This document shows positions 50,370 to 59,208 of a stretch of 64,000 bases of DNA, piece after piece. The notes beneath the pieces were generated by a model. The model was not told the DNA's origin and ran no database searches. It was given only the letters and a program-made list of their open reading frames with translations. This DNA is from Clostridia bacterium (GTDB lineage Bacteria > Bacillota > Clostridia > Oscillospirales > Acutalibacteraceae). The stretch's first letter is position 1, and each line of letters opens with the position of its first letter. A program made the position numbers and the translations under genes. The stretch covers positions 104,115-168,114 of the forward strand of contig JAUNLX010000001.1 in the NCBI GenBank assembly GCA_030532035.1, given 5' to 3'.

Positions 50370-51827
50370 TTGAATCAAAATCGCATTCCGATATATGAAT
50401 CGTTAAATGAATTAAAAGCAAATAGAGTCGTGCCCTTTGATGTTCCCGGACACAAAAGAGGGCGTGGCAATGCTCTTTTGACTTCTTTTTTAGGACAAAA
50501 AACAATGTCTGTAGATGTCAATTCTCAGTTACCAATTGACAATCTCTGTCATCCTGTTTCTGTAATAAAAGAGGCTCAAGATCTTGCTGCCGAAGCTTTT
50601 GGTGCCGCAGAAGCCTTTTTTATGGTCGGAGGTACAACGAGTGCCGTTCAAGCAATGGTTTTTGCAGCAACTAAAAAAGGGGACAAAATTTTATTGCCTC
50701 GAAATGTACATAGAAGTGTTCTCAACGCACTTGTATTAAATGGTGCTGTTCCAGTTTATATAGATCCAGATTTAAATTTTGAATTTGGTATTTCTCTTGG
50801 AATGAAAAGAGAGGCAATAAAAAAGGCAATAGAGGAAAACAAAGACGCTAAAGCTATATTTATCAACAATCCCACTTATTATGGAATTTGTTCCGACATT
50901 GAATATATTGAAAAATTAGCCCACGAAAACAATATGCTTTTACTTGTCGACGAAGCTCATGGAACACATTTTTATTTTAATTCTAAACTTCCCAAAGGTG
51001 CCATTTCTGTTGGAGCTGATATGGCTTCTATATCCATGCATAAAAGCGGTGGCAGTCTCACTCAAAGTTCAATCTTGCTTGTTGGCAAAGATAAAAAAGG
51101 CGTTTCACGAATAAATACAGATTATTTAAGACAGATAATAAATTTAACTCAAACTACTTCTGCCTCTTATTTACTCTTATCATCGCTCGATATTTCCAGA
51201 CACAACCTTGCTTTATATGGAGAAAGTATCTTCGATAAGGTTATAAAAATGGTTGAATATTCAGCAACTGAAATAAATGCAATCGGAGATTATATAGCAT
51301 ATACTAAAGAATTGATAAACAGAGATTCTATTTTTGATTTCGATCAAACTAAATTATCGGTAAACACCTTGCAAATTGGATTAGCTGGAATTGAAGTTTA
51401 TGATATATTGAGAGATGAATATGATATTCAAATCGAATTTGGCGATTTAGGTAATATTTTGGCATATATATCTGTTGGAGATACAATGCTAAATATTGAA
51501 AGATTAATTGGAGCCCTTTCTGAAATACGCCGCAAATATAAAAAATCAAAAATTGGAATGTTTACTCGAGAATATCTAACCCCCATTGTCAGTGTTTCCC
51601 CACAGGAAGCTTTTTATGCAGATAAAATCTCTATTCCACTGAATGAAACTGAGGGCAGAATTTGTGGTGAATTTTTGATGACCTACCCACCTGGTATCCC
51701 CGTTTTAGCCCCCGGAGAAGTCGTAACTCCACAGATTATTGATTATATAAAATATGCCAAAGAAAAAGGCTGTACTGTTTTGGGAACAGAAGATATGACT
51801 CTTACTAATTTAAGTGTTTTGAAATAG
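50370..51827 (+). CDS. speA: Orn/Lys/Arg decarboxylase, short fold-I form (probably arginine decarboxylase)
   Basis: This 485-residue PLP enzyme has the fold type I decarboxylase core: PFDVPGHKRGRG, GGTTSAVQAM, LLVDEAHGTHF, and Schiff-base Lys K225 in SISMHKSGGSLTQ. It is the short form without the N-terminal receiver-like domain, as in Bacillus SpeA and relatives. An agmatinase gene follows, which favours arginine to agmatine. Lysine is the alternative given the riboswitch upstream, and motifs alone do not settle it. The start is TTG 50370 behind AAGGAG. Confidence 0.88.
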   Translation: MNQNRIPIYESLNELKANRVVPFDVPGHKRGRGNALLTSFLGQKTMSVDVNSQLPIDNLCHPVSVIKEAQDLAAEAFGAAEAFFMVGGTTSAVQAMVFAATKKGDKILLPRNVHRSVLNALVLNGAVPVYIDPDLNFEFGISLGMKREAIKKAIEENKDAKAIFINNPTYYGICSDIEYIEKLAHENNMLLLVDEAHGTHFYFNSKLPKGAISVGADMASISMHKSGGSLTQSSILLVGKDKKGVSRINTDYLRQIINLTQTTSASYLLLSSLDISRHNLALYGESIFDKVIKMVEYSATEINAIGDYIAYTKELINRDSIFDFDQTKLSVNTLQIGLAGIEVYDILRDEYDIQIEFGDLGNILAYISVGDTMLNIERLIGALSEIRRKYKKSKIGMFTREYLTPIVSVSPQEAFYADKISIPLNETEGRICGEFLMTYPPGIPVLAPGEVVTPQIIDYIKYAKEKGCTVLGTEDMTLTNLSVLK

Positions 51828-51835
51828 GAGATAAA

Positions 51836-52687
51836 ATGGAATTTTGGTATGCTGAAAATCACAGTAAAAATGTAAAACTCAATATAAGAATTAAAGATGT
51901 AATTTATTCCTGTCAAACCGATTTTCAAAAAATAGATATATTTGATTCCTATGACTTTGGAAGAATATTAGTCTTAGACGGATATATTATGCTCACTGAA
52001 AAAGACGAATTTGTCTATCATGAGATGATAACCCATGTTCCCATGTCCGTTAATCCCAATATTAAAAATGTTTTGATTATCGGTGCTGGAGATGGTGGCG
52101 TTGTCAGAGAACTCTGTAAATATAAAAATATAGAAAAAATCGATATGGCAGAAATTGACAAAAAAGTTGTAGAAGCCAGTATCGAATATCTTCCTTTTAC
52201 CGCTTGTAGTTTCAAAGACGAACGACTAAATATTCATTTTAAAGACGGACTTTCATTTGTTCGCTCAAAGGAAAACGAATATGATTTAATCATTGTTGAT
52301 TCCACAGATCCCTTTGGCCCAGGCGAAGGACTCTTTACTAAAGAATTTTACGGCAACTGTTACAAGGCGCTCACTGATGACGGAATTTTAGTAAATCAGC
52401 ATGAAAGTCCTTTTTATACAAATGATGCAAATGCTATGAAGAGAATTCATTCTCGCATTGTTCAATCTTTCGATTTAGCCAAAGTTTATCAAGCTCATAT
52501 ACCCACTTATCCATCTGGGCATTGGTTGTTTGGATTTTCATCTAAAAAATATCATCCAATTAAAGATTTAAATGAAAATTCTTTTGCGGACTCAAAAATA
52601 AATACGAAATATTATAATACAGCTTTACACAAAGGCGCTTTCGCCTTACCGACCTATGTTGAGGAGATGCTTAAAAGTGTTGAATAG
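51836..52687 (+). CDS. speE: Spermidine synthase (polyamine aminopropyltransferase)
   Basis: SpeE transfers the aminopropyl group of decarboxylated AdoMet to putrescine. The 283-residue protein has the N-terminal beta domain (FDSYDFGRILVLDGYIMLTEKDEFVYHEMITH), the nucleotide site IIGAGDGGVVREL and the catalytic-loop VDSTDPFGPGEGLF. It lies between speA and speB, 8 bases after speA. Confidence 0.96.
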   Translation: MEFWYAENHSKNVKLNIRIKDVIYSCQTDFQKIDIFDSYDFGRILVLDGYIMLTEKDEFVYHEMITHVPMSVNPNIKNVLIIGAGDGGVVRELCKYKNIEKIDMAEIDKKVVEASIEYLPFTACSFKDERLNIHFKDGLSFVRSKENEYDLIIVDSTDPFGPGEGLFTKEFYGNCYKALTDDGILVNQHESPFYTNDANAMKRIHSRIVQSFDLAKVYQAHIPTYPSGHWLFGFSSKKYHPIKDLNENSFADSKINTKYYNTALHKGAFALPTYVEEMLKSVE

Positions 52688-53516
52688 TTATTCATTTATT
52701 GGCTGCGACAAAAATTTTGATGAAAGTGAAAAAGTGATTATCGGGGCACCTTTTGATGGAACAGCTTCATTTCGTCCAGGCTCAAGATTTGCTCCATCTT
52801 CTATAAGACTGGATTCAGATGGAATGGAAACTTACAGTCCCTATCTCGATGATGATCTCTTGAATCACAAAATCGCCGATCTTGGAGATATGGAACTTCC
52901 CATTGGAGATACTGACGCAGTTTTAACAACTATCGAAAACAAGATGACAGAGCTTTTCGCAAGCAATAAAAAACCAATTTTACTCGGTGGCGAACATCTC
53001 GTAACTTTGCCATCATTTCGTTCTGCTTTGAAACTCTATCCCAACTTGAAATTAATTCAATTAGACGCCCACGCCGATTTGCGTGATGATTATTTAGGAG
53101 TTAAACTTTCACATGCTACGGTTATCCGCCGTTGTCATAATATGGTTGGAGATGACAATATATTTCAGTTCGGTATTCGCTCTGGCACAAAAGAAGAATT
53201 TGATTTTGCAAAGGAACATACAAATTTATATAAATTTGATTTATCTCAAGTTGCAAATACGGTTAGAAATTTACAAAAAGAAAAGGTCTATTTGACAATA
53301 GACCTTGATGTTCTTGATACTGGCATTTTCCCAGGCACTGGCACTCCTGAACCTGGTGGAATTTCTTTTGCAGAACTTATGAATGCCTTTCATTTACTTA
53401 AAGAACTTGATATTGTTGGTGCCGATATTTGCGAGCTTGCTCCCAATTTAGATACTTCAGGTGTATCTTCTATGACAGCTTGCAAAATTTTAAGAGAGCT
53501 TTTATTAATTATTTAA
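52677..53516 (+). CDS. speB: Agmatinase (ureohydrolase family)
   Basis: SpeB hydrolyses agmatine to putrescine and urea. The manganese ligands are seen in GGEHLVTLPS, LDAHADLRD and TIDLDVLDTGIFPGTGTPEPGG. The length is about 279 residues. Start GTG 52677 is chosen because AGGAG lies about 9 bases upstream inside speE; TTG 52680 is possible. It overlaps speE by 11 bp. Its TAA overlaps the stop codon of the convergent nspC gene. Other ureohydrolases such as guanidinobutyrase share these motifs, but context favours agmatine. Confidence 0.92.
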   Translation: MLNSYSFIGCDKNFDESEKVIIGAPFDGTASFRPGSRFAPSSIRLDSDGMETYSPYLDDDLLNHKIADLGDMELPIGDTDAVLTTIENKMTELFASNKKPILLGGEHLVTLPSFRSALKLYPNLKLIQLDAHADLRDDYLGVKLSHATVIRRCHNMVGDDNIFQFGIRSGTKEEFDFAKEHTNLYKFDLSQVANTVRNLQKEKVYLTIDLDVLDTGIFPGTGTPEPGGISFAELMNAFHLLKELDIVGADICELAPNLDTSGVSSMTACKILRELLLII

Positions 53517-54625
53517 AGTCGGCTCTCAAAATCAGAATAACCAAACTTGCGGAGAACTTCTTGTTCTCCGTTTTCTTTTTGCAAGACTATACTCGGTAAA
53601 GGCATTCCATTGAATGTATTATTTTTTACCATCGTATATATGGCCATATCTTGAAAATAAAGCTCATCGCCAATTTTCAGTTCTCGGTCAAAAGAATACT
53701 CGCCTATTATATCCCCAGCAAGACAAGTTGGACCAGCTAAAATATAATTAAACTCTCTCTCTCCAACTTCTGCCGAATCTTTGAGCGGTGGACGATACGG
53801 CATTTCTAAAACATCGGGCATATGGCAGGCAGCAGAAGTATCTAAAACTGCTATATTTTTTTCGTTTTGAACTATGTCTAATACAGTCGTTACAAGCTCT
53901 CCAGCATCGAGAGCAACAGCTTCTCCCGGTTCTAAATAAATCTGAATATTATATTTATCGGAAAAATATTTTATCCTATCTATGAGCAAATCTAAATCGT
54001 AGTCAGCTCTTGTAATATGATGACCACCACCAAAATTCAACCACTCTAAATTCCATAGATATTTACTGAATTTTTCCTCAAAAACATCGAGTGTTGCGGA
54101 TAAATCGTCAGAATTTTGTTCACATAGAGTATGAAAATGAAATCCAGAAACTGAGTCAAGCATTGACGGTGGAATTTTTTTCAAGTTTTCTTCAGTAATT
54201 CCCATTCTGGAAAATCTTTTACTGGGATCATAAATTGCCTTTTCTTGAGTTGAAAATTCTGGATTTATTCTCAAACCAATTTTCTTATCATTAAAATATT
54301 TGGCATATTTTGACAACTGATTTTCAGAATTAAAAACTATAAAATCTGTGATGTCGACTAATTTAGATATATCATCATCTGAAAAAGCAATTTTATGAAC
54401 ATGATTTTCTTTGCCAAAATATTTATGAGAAAGCTCAGCTTCAAAAGGTCCAGAAGAACATGTTCCGTCTAAAACACTGCTCAAAAGTGGATAAGTTTGA
54501 TAAATGCTATAACATTTTTGAGCAAGTAAAATTTTGCAACCACTCTCTGCTTTGACCTTATTTAAAATTTTTAAATTATCCTTTAATTTCTTTTCGGAAA
54601 TCAAATAATACGGTGTCTTAATCAA
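53513..54625 (-). CDS. nspC: Carboxynorspermidine/carboxyspermidine decarboxylase
   Basis: NspC removes CO2 from carboxyspermidine to give spermidine, the last step of the aspartate-semialdehyde route. The 370-residue fold type III PLP enzyme (related to diaminopimelate decarboxylase) has its Lys at K37 in LLAQKCYSIYQTYP, then CSSGPFEAELS, SRMGI, FHFHTLCEQ, LNFGGGHH, LEPGEA and GPTCLAGDIIGEY. CSSG-type and CLAGD motifs mark NspC rather than LysA. It overlaps the dehydrogenase gene by 8 bp. Confidence 0.94.
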   Translation of the reverse strand: MIKTPYYLISEKKLKDNLKILNKVKAESGCKILLAQKCYSIYQTYPLLSSVLDGTCSSGPFEAELSHKYFGKENHVHKIAFSDDDISKLVDITDFIVFNSENQLSKYAKYFNDKKIGLRINPEFSTQEKAIYDPSKRFSRMGITEENLKKIPPSMLDSVSGFHFHTLCEQNSDDLSATLDVFEEKFSKYLWNLEWLNFGGGHHITRADYDLDLLIDRIKYFSDKYNIQIYLEPGEAVALDAGELVTTVLDIVQNEKNIAVLDTSAACHMPDVLEMPYRPPLKDSAEVGEREFNYILAGPTCLAGDIIGEYSFDRELKIGDELYFQDMAIYTMVKNNTFNGMPLPSIVLQKENGEQEVLRKFGYSDFESRL

Positions 54626-55820
54626 CTAATTTAGGATTCCTTTCTATTATGTATGGAAGTCCCCACTTATTTAAGCCCTCCATAAATGGATCTGGATCAA
54701 ATTCTTCTACATTTCTCGTTCCCTTTAGGGTCCAAATATCGCTCATTATAAGAGAGGCACCTATCATTGCGGGAACTCCTGTTGTATAACTAACTGCTTG
54801 AGCCCCTGTTTCTTTGTATGCTTCTTCATGATCGCAAATATTATAAATATAGAGATTTTTGTCTTTTCCGTCTTTTTTTCCTCTAAAAATACAGCCTATA
54901 TTTGTCTTACCTTTTGTTCTCGGACCCAAGCTCGCTGGATCAGGCAAAACAGCTTTCAAAAATTGTAGAGGTACAATTTCTTTTCCCTCATATTCAATTG
55001 GCTCTATAGAAGTCATACCGACATTTTCAAGACATTTAAGATGAGTGAGATAAGATTGTCCGAATGTCATAAAGAATCTTATTCTCTTAATTCCCTTTAT
55101 ATTTTTAGATAAAGATTCTAATTCTTCATGATATAAAAGATACATATCTTTTTTGCCAACTTTATCAAAATCATATTCTCTTTTGATTTCCATGGGCTCT
55201 GTTTCAATAAATTTACCGTTTTCGAAATATCTTCCTTTTGCACTAACTTCTCTTATATTTATTTCCGGATTAAAATTGGTAGCAAAGGGATATCCATGAT
55301 CTCCCCCATTACAGTCTAAAATATCAATATAATTTATTTCATCAAATTCATGTTTCATAGCATATGCAGAGAAAATGCCTGTAACTCCTGGATCAAATCC
55401 ACTTCCCAATACTGCGGTTAAATTTTTAGATTTAAAATCTTCATCCATGGCCCATTGCTCTTTATATTCAAAGTGAGCTGTTTCTGGTGACTCATAGTTT
55501 GCAGTGTCCAAATAATGTGTATTAGTCTTTAAACAGGCCCTCATTATACTTAAATCTTGATAAGGTAGAGCAAGATTTATTACAAGTTTCGGCTTATATT
55601 CATTTATTAAATTCACAAGTTCATCAACATTATCTGCGTCAACTTGAGCAGTCGTTATTTTTGTTTTCGTTTTTCCGATAAGTTCTTTTTTTATTTCATC
55701 ACATTTACTCTTGGTTCTACTGGCAATCATAAGGTCTGTAAAAACTTCGTCATTCTGACAACATTTATAAATTGCCACTCTTGCAACGCCACCTGCGCCT
55801 ATTATCATAGCTTTTCCCAT
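54618..55820 (-). CDS. Carboxynorspermidine/carboxyspermidine dehydrogenase (saccharopine dehydrogenase family)
   Basis: This enzyme condenses aspartate semialdehyde with putrescine (or diaminopropane) and reduces the imine with NADPH to carboxyspermidine. The 400-residue protein has the Rossmann start MGKAMIIGAGGVARVAIYKC, NLALPYQDLSIM, DTANYE, LGSGFDPGVTGIFSAYA and a C-terminal saccharopine-dehydrogenase domain. Lysine-pathway saccharopine dehydrogenase is the other option, but overlap with nspC settles it. The ribosome site is GGAGGT. Confidence 0.93.
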   Translation of the reverse strand: MGKAMIIGAGGVARVAIYKCCQNDEVFTDLMIASRTKSKCDEIKKELIGKTKTKITTAQVDADNVDELVNLINEYKPKLVINLALPYQDLSIMRACLKTNTHYLDTANYESPETAHFEYKEQWAMDEDFKSKNLTAVLGSGFDPGVTGIFSAYAMKHEFDEINYIDILDCNGGDHGYPFATNFNPEINIREVSAKGRYFENGKFIETEPMEIKREYDFDKVGKKDMYLLYHEELESLSKNIKGIKRIRFFMTFGQSYLTHLKCLENVGMTSIEPIEYEGKEIVPLQFLKAVLPDPASLGPRTKGKTNIGCIFRGKKDGKDKNLYIYNICDHEEAYKETGAQAVSYTTGVPAMIGASLIMSDIWTLKGTRNVEEFDPDPFMEGLNKWGLPYIIERNPKLVD

Positions 55821-55842
55821 ATAAAATACCTCCGTATCCGTT

Positions 55843-55871
55843 ATTTTATCAAAAATAAAGACTTTCGTAAA
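55843..55871 (-). promoter_or_regulatory. Candidate promoter of the carboxyspermidine operon
   Basis: The minus strand reads TTTACG (55871-55866), a 17-bp spacer and TAAAAT (55848-55843). No riboswitch is visible in the 188-bp gap. Confidence 0.5.
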
Positions 55872-55938
55872 TGAAGATTACAATTATTAGTTTTCTATTC
55901 CGAGGCTTTGATAAATTTTTCCTGGATTTTACATTCGT

Positions 55939-55968
55939 TTGATATTAACTTGATTAATAAATTATAAA
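55939..55968 (+). promoter_or_regulatory. Promoter of the metallophosphoesterase gene
   Basis: TTGATA (55939-55944), an 18-bp spacer and TATAAA (55963-55968). Confidence 0.6.
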
Positions 55969-56009
55969 ATGACTCGGAATGCTTAAAAAAATAAAAGGGA
56001 GGAGCCTTT

Positions 56010-57611
56010 ATGAAAACAAAAAGCTACACAAAAAATAAAATAATAATCGGTTTTGTAATTATTTCAATCATTTTTTCATTGATATTCATTTTACCCCTAT
56101 CTTTTGCTGCAAATATTACAAGTATTATGCTAAATGTCGGCGAAGACGAAAGCGTTAGGACTTTAGTTTTTCAATCTGATACAGAAAAGACAAATGAAGT
56201 TCAATATACTTTCGCTAATAATGAAAAGGACTTTAGTGCGGCTTCAACAGCAACCACAATACAAAAGAAATTAATTACTGGAAAGTGGAAAAATATAGCA
56301 AAATTCGAAAATTTATCTCCCAATACAGAATATATGTATAAAATAAAGGGAGATACAAATATTTATACATTCCAAACAGGAAGTGCGGGAAACAATTTTT
56401 CTTTTGCTGCTCTTGGAGATCCACAAATAGGTGTTGGTGATTTACAAAAAGAAAAAGAGAGTTGGGAGAAAACTTTAAATACGGTTTCAAGCAATTTTCC
56501 AAATATTGAACTTATGGTTTCTTTAGGAGATCAAGTTAATGCTGTATTGCCACTCGAAGAAGAGAAAGAATATGACGCTTTTTCAGAACCAGCTATGTTA
56601 AAAAAATACCCTATCGCTGCTGTCCCTGGCAACCATGAACTCGCAACCAACAAGCCAGCAGAAAGATTTTATTTTCCCAACGAAACCCAATATGGAAAAG
56701 AAATATCTGGAGCAGATTATTTCTTTAAACATAAAAATACCTTGTTTATTATGTTAAATTCAAATGAAAAAAATGCCACTGAACACGACAAGGCAATACA
56801 AGCAGCAATCTCTAAATATCCTGATGCAAAATATAAAATTGTATGTTTCCACCATTCAATTTATTCTGTTGCAAGTCATAGAGAAGACATCGATATTTTG
56901 AATCTAAGAAAAAATCTTGTGCCAGTCTTTGATAAAAATAAAATCGACCTTGTTTTAATGGGTCATGACCATGTCTATGTGAGAACACCTCAAATGAAAA
57001 ATAATGAAATAGTAAATAAAGACGAATATTATTTTGGAGACGGAGTTGTTTATACAACTTTAAATTCTTCAAGTGGAAGCAAGCATTATGGTATAAAAGG
57101 AGATTATCCATATGTACATTCTGCTTTTCAGCTTGAAAAGCCAGAATATACGATAGTCAATGTAAGCGACGACGAAATCTCTGTAAACACTTATGCAGTA
57201 GAAGATAAATCTTTGGTAGATGGTTATACTATTAAAACTAAAGTAAATACTCCAACTGACAATCCAAATCAAAATGAAGACAATACTACCGAAGACAATA
57301 CCACAGTAGAAGAAGATACTTCTAATCAAGAATCTGAAAATAACGACAATAACGCTGATGCAAATACTGATGCAAATAATGACACAAATACTGAAAATAC
57401 AGATAATAAAGTAACTGAAACCGAACAAAAAAATGAAAATACTGACAGTACGGTTAAAGACAATAAAAATTTGCCTACAGAAAAAATAGAAAACGACAAA
57501 ATTGCAAAAACTTCTCCAAAAACTTCTATTGTTTCTATGAGTACTGCAATGCTCAGTATTGCACTTACTGCTTTAACTGCTATGACAGCTGCTAAGAAGA
57601 GAGAAAAATAA
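56010..57611 (+). CDS. Secreted metallophosphoesterase with FN3-like domain and sortase-like C-terminus
   Basis: This 533-residue exported phosphoesterase has a signal peptide (cut near SFAA, residue about 33), a purple-acid-phosphatase-type FN3-like domain (about 36-125) and a calcineurin-like catalytic domain with all metal-binding motifs: GDPQIG (D137), GDQVN (D174), GNHE (N208/H209), FHHS (H281), GHDHVYVRT (H319, H321). A low-complexity Asn/Thr/Glu/Asp linker (about 415-495) leads to SPKTS (502-506), a hydrophobic segment and KKREK, the shape of a cell-wall sorting signal. The substrate is unknown. It is monocistronic. Confidence 0.88.
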   Translation: MKTKSYTKNKIIIGFVIISIIFSLIFILPLSFAANITSIMLNVGEDESVRTLVFQSDTEKTNEVQYTFANNEKDFSAASTATTIQKKLITGKWKNIAKFENLSPNTEYMYKIKGDTNIYTFQTGSAGNNFSFAALGDPQIGVGDLQKEKESWEKTLNTVSSNFPNIELMVSLGDQVNAVLPLEEEKEYDAFSEPAMLKKYPIAAVPGNHELATNKPAERFYFPNETQYGKEISGADYFFKHKNTLFIMLNSNEKNATEHDKAIQAAISKYPDAKYKIVCFHHSIYSVASHREDIDILNLRKNLVPVFDKNKIDLVLMGHDHVYVRTPQMKNNEIVNKDEYYFGDGVVYTTLNSSSGSKHYGIKGDYPYVHSAFQLEKPEYTIVNVSDDEISVNTYAVEDKSLVDGYTIKTKVNTPTDNPNQNEDNTTEDNTTVEEDTSNQESENNDNNADANTDANNDTNTENTDNKVTETEQKNENTDSTVKDNKNLPTEKIENDKIAKTSPKTSIVSMSTAMLSIALTALTAMTAAKKREK

Positions 57612-57629
57612 AACCGTATATTAACAGTG

Positions 57630-57657
57630 AAAAAGACCTCGTTAAAGAGGTCTTTTT
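57630..57657. terminator. Bidirectional terminator between the phosphoesterase and symporter genes
   Basis: AAAAAGACCTC / GAGGTCTTTTT with a 6-base loop. The A and T tracts of the arms give a T-run on both strands for the two convergent genes. Confidence 0.9.
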
Positions 57658-57686
57658 GTTTTTTATCTTATATATTTTATATAAAT

Positions 57687-59081
57687 TTATTTTTGAATTT
57701 CGCTTTTATTTTCTTTATCCATATCTACTTTTTTACCTTTAGCAAGCCTTCCTATAAGCCCCGATAATGCAAGCAAAGCCAAGATATTAGGTATAACCAT
57801 AAGACCATTGAAGAGGTCGGCAGCATTCCATACGAGTTCTACTTTCAAAACAGAACCTAAAATAATTGCAACAATAACAATAACAGCAAAAAATTTTACT
57901 GCCCTTTTGCCAAATAAATATTTTACATTCTGCTCCGCAAAAAAATACCATGAAATTATAGTTGAAAAAGCAAAAAATAAGAGAGCAATAGCAATGAATG
58001 CAGGACCTGCTGTCTTTCCTAAAGCCATAGAAAAGGCTTTTTGAGCAACTTGAACGCCCGTAATGCTATTTTCCATTGCAAAAGGCAAAATTCCAGAACA
58101 TAAAATAACTAAAGCTGTAATCGTAAGTACAACAAAGGTATCAAAAAATACTCCTATCATGGCAACTTCACCTTGATCAGTAGGATTTTTCACTTTAGCT
58201 ATTGCGTGTGAATGTGGTGTTGAGCCCATTCCGGCTTCGTTTGAAAAAAGCCCCCTTGCAACTCCAAAACGCATTGCCTGTTTTACCACAATTCCCATTC
58301 CACCACCTACAACAGCATATGGTGTAAAAGCATATTTGTAAATGGATACAATTGCAGGAATTAAATTATGTCTAAAAATAAAAAGACAAAAAGCCCCAGA
58401 AAGAATATATAAAACCGCCATCAAAGGAACAACTTTTTCAGTAAATGAAGCAATTCTTGAAATTCCACCAAGAAAAATAAATCCAGCGATCAAAGCACAA
58501 ATTATTCCTGTAGCTAATTTCGGTGTTCCGAAAGCGTTATAAAAACCGTCTGAAATAGAATTCGATTGCACCATATTTCCCATAATTCCAAGGGCAAGAA
58601 TAATCAATATTGAAAAAATTGTCGCAAGTATAGTTCCCTTTTTACCCTTAAAAGCCTGTTTTATATAATAGACTGGGCCACCAATAACAGCACCTGACTT
58701 TGACTTTTGTTTTGTTACCTGTGCCAGCGTTGCTTCAGAATAAATCGTTGACATCCCAAAAAAGGCAGCAATCCACATCCAAAAAATTGCACCCGGTCCA
58801 CCGGAAACCAACGCCGTAACACAGCCTACTATATTCCCTGTTCCGACCTGAGCTGCTATCGCAGTTGTCAAAGCTTGAAAAGAGGACATACCATTATTAT
58901 CAGCTTTATTTCCAAAAAATTTAATGTTGCCAAAGACCTTGTTCCATCCAGATTTAAATTTTCTAATTTGAACAAACTTTGTTTTTATTGAAAAATAAAT
59001 ACCTGAACCAACGAGAACAAACATTAAAATCAACCAAACAAAATCAGAAACTGCGAGTACCAAATCGTTTATTTTTTGCAT
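57687..59081 (-). CDS. Sodium:alanine symporter family protein (AgcS/AlsT)
   Basis: This 464-residue transporter imports alanine, glycine or glutamine with sodium. It has about ten transmembrane helices and the family blocks GMSSFQALTTAIAAQVGTGNIVG, GPGAIFWMWIAAFFGMSTIYSEATLAQ, GGPVYYI and GVARGLFSNEAGMGSTPHSHA. The N-terminus has one extra helix, as usual. It is monocistronic; amino-acid specificity cannot be read. Confidence 0.93.
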   Translation of the reverse strand: MQKINDLVLAVSDFVWLILMFVLVGSGIYFSIKTKFVQIRKFKSGWNKVFGNIKFFGNKADNNGMSSFQALTTAIAAQVGTGNIVGCVTALVSGGPGAIFWMWIAAFFGMSTIYSEATLAQVTKQKSKSGAVIGGPVYYIKQAFKGKKGTILATIFSILIILALGIMGNMVQSNSISDGFYNAFGTPKLATGIICALIAGFIFLGGISRIASFTEKVVPLMAVLYILSGAFCLFIFRHNLIPAIVSIYKYAFTPYAVVGGGMGIVVKQAMRFGVARGLFSNEAGMGSTPHSHAIAKVKNPTDQGEVAMIGVFFDTFVVLTITALVILCSGILPFAMENSITGVQVAQKAFSMALGKTAGPAFIAIALLFFAFSTIISWYFFAEQNVKYLFGKRAVKFFAVIVIVAIILGSVLKVELVWNAADLFNGLMVIPNILALLALSGLIGRLAKGKKVDMDKENKSEIQK

Positions 59082-59143
59082 ATATTTTTCCTTTTTAACT
59101 GTATTTTATTAAAGGTTATAGAAAACTGAATCATTTAATTTTT

Positions 59144-59181
59144 ATAAAATAAATAGACACCACTTAAATAAGGGGTGCCTA
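59144..59181 (-). terminator. pdxS terminator
   Basis: The minus strand shows TAGGCACC / GGTGTCTA with an inner CTTA/TAAG stem, followed by a T-rich stretch, 28 bases after the pdxS stop. Confidence 0.8.
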
Positions 59182-59208
59182 TTATTTATATGAGCTTTTA
59201 ATTGTTTA

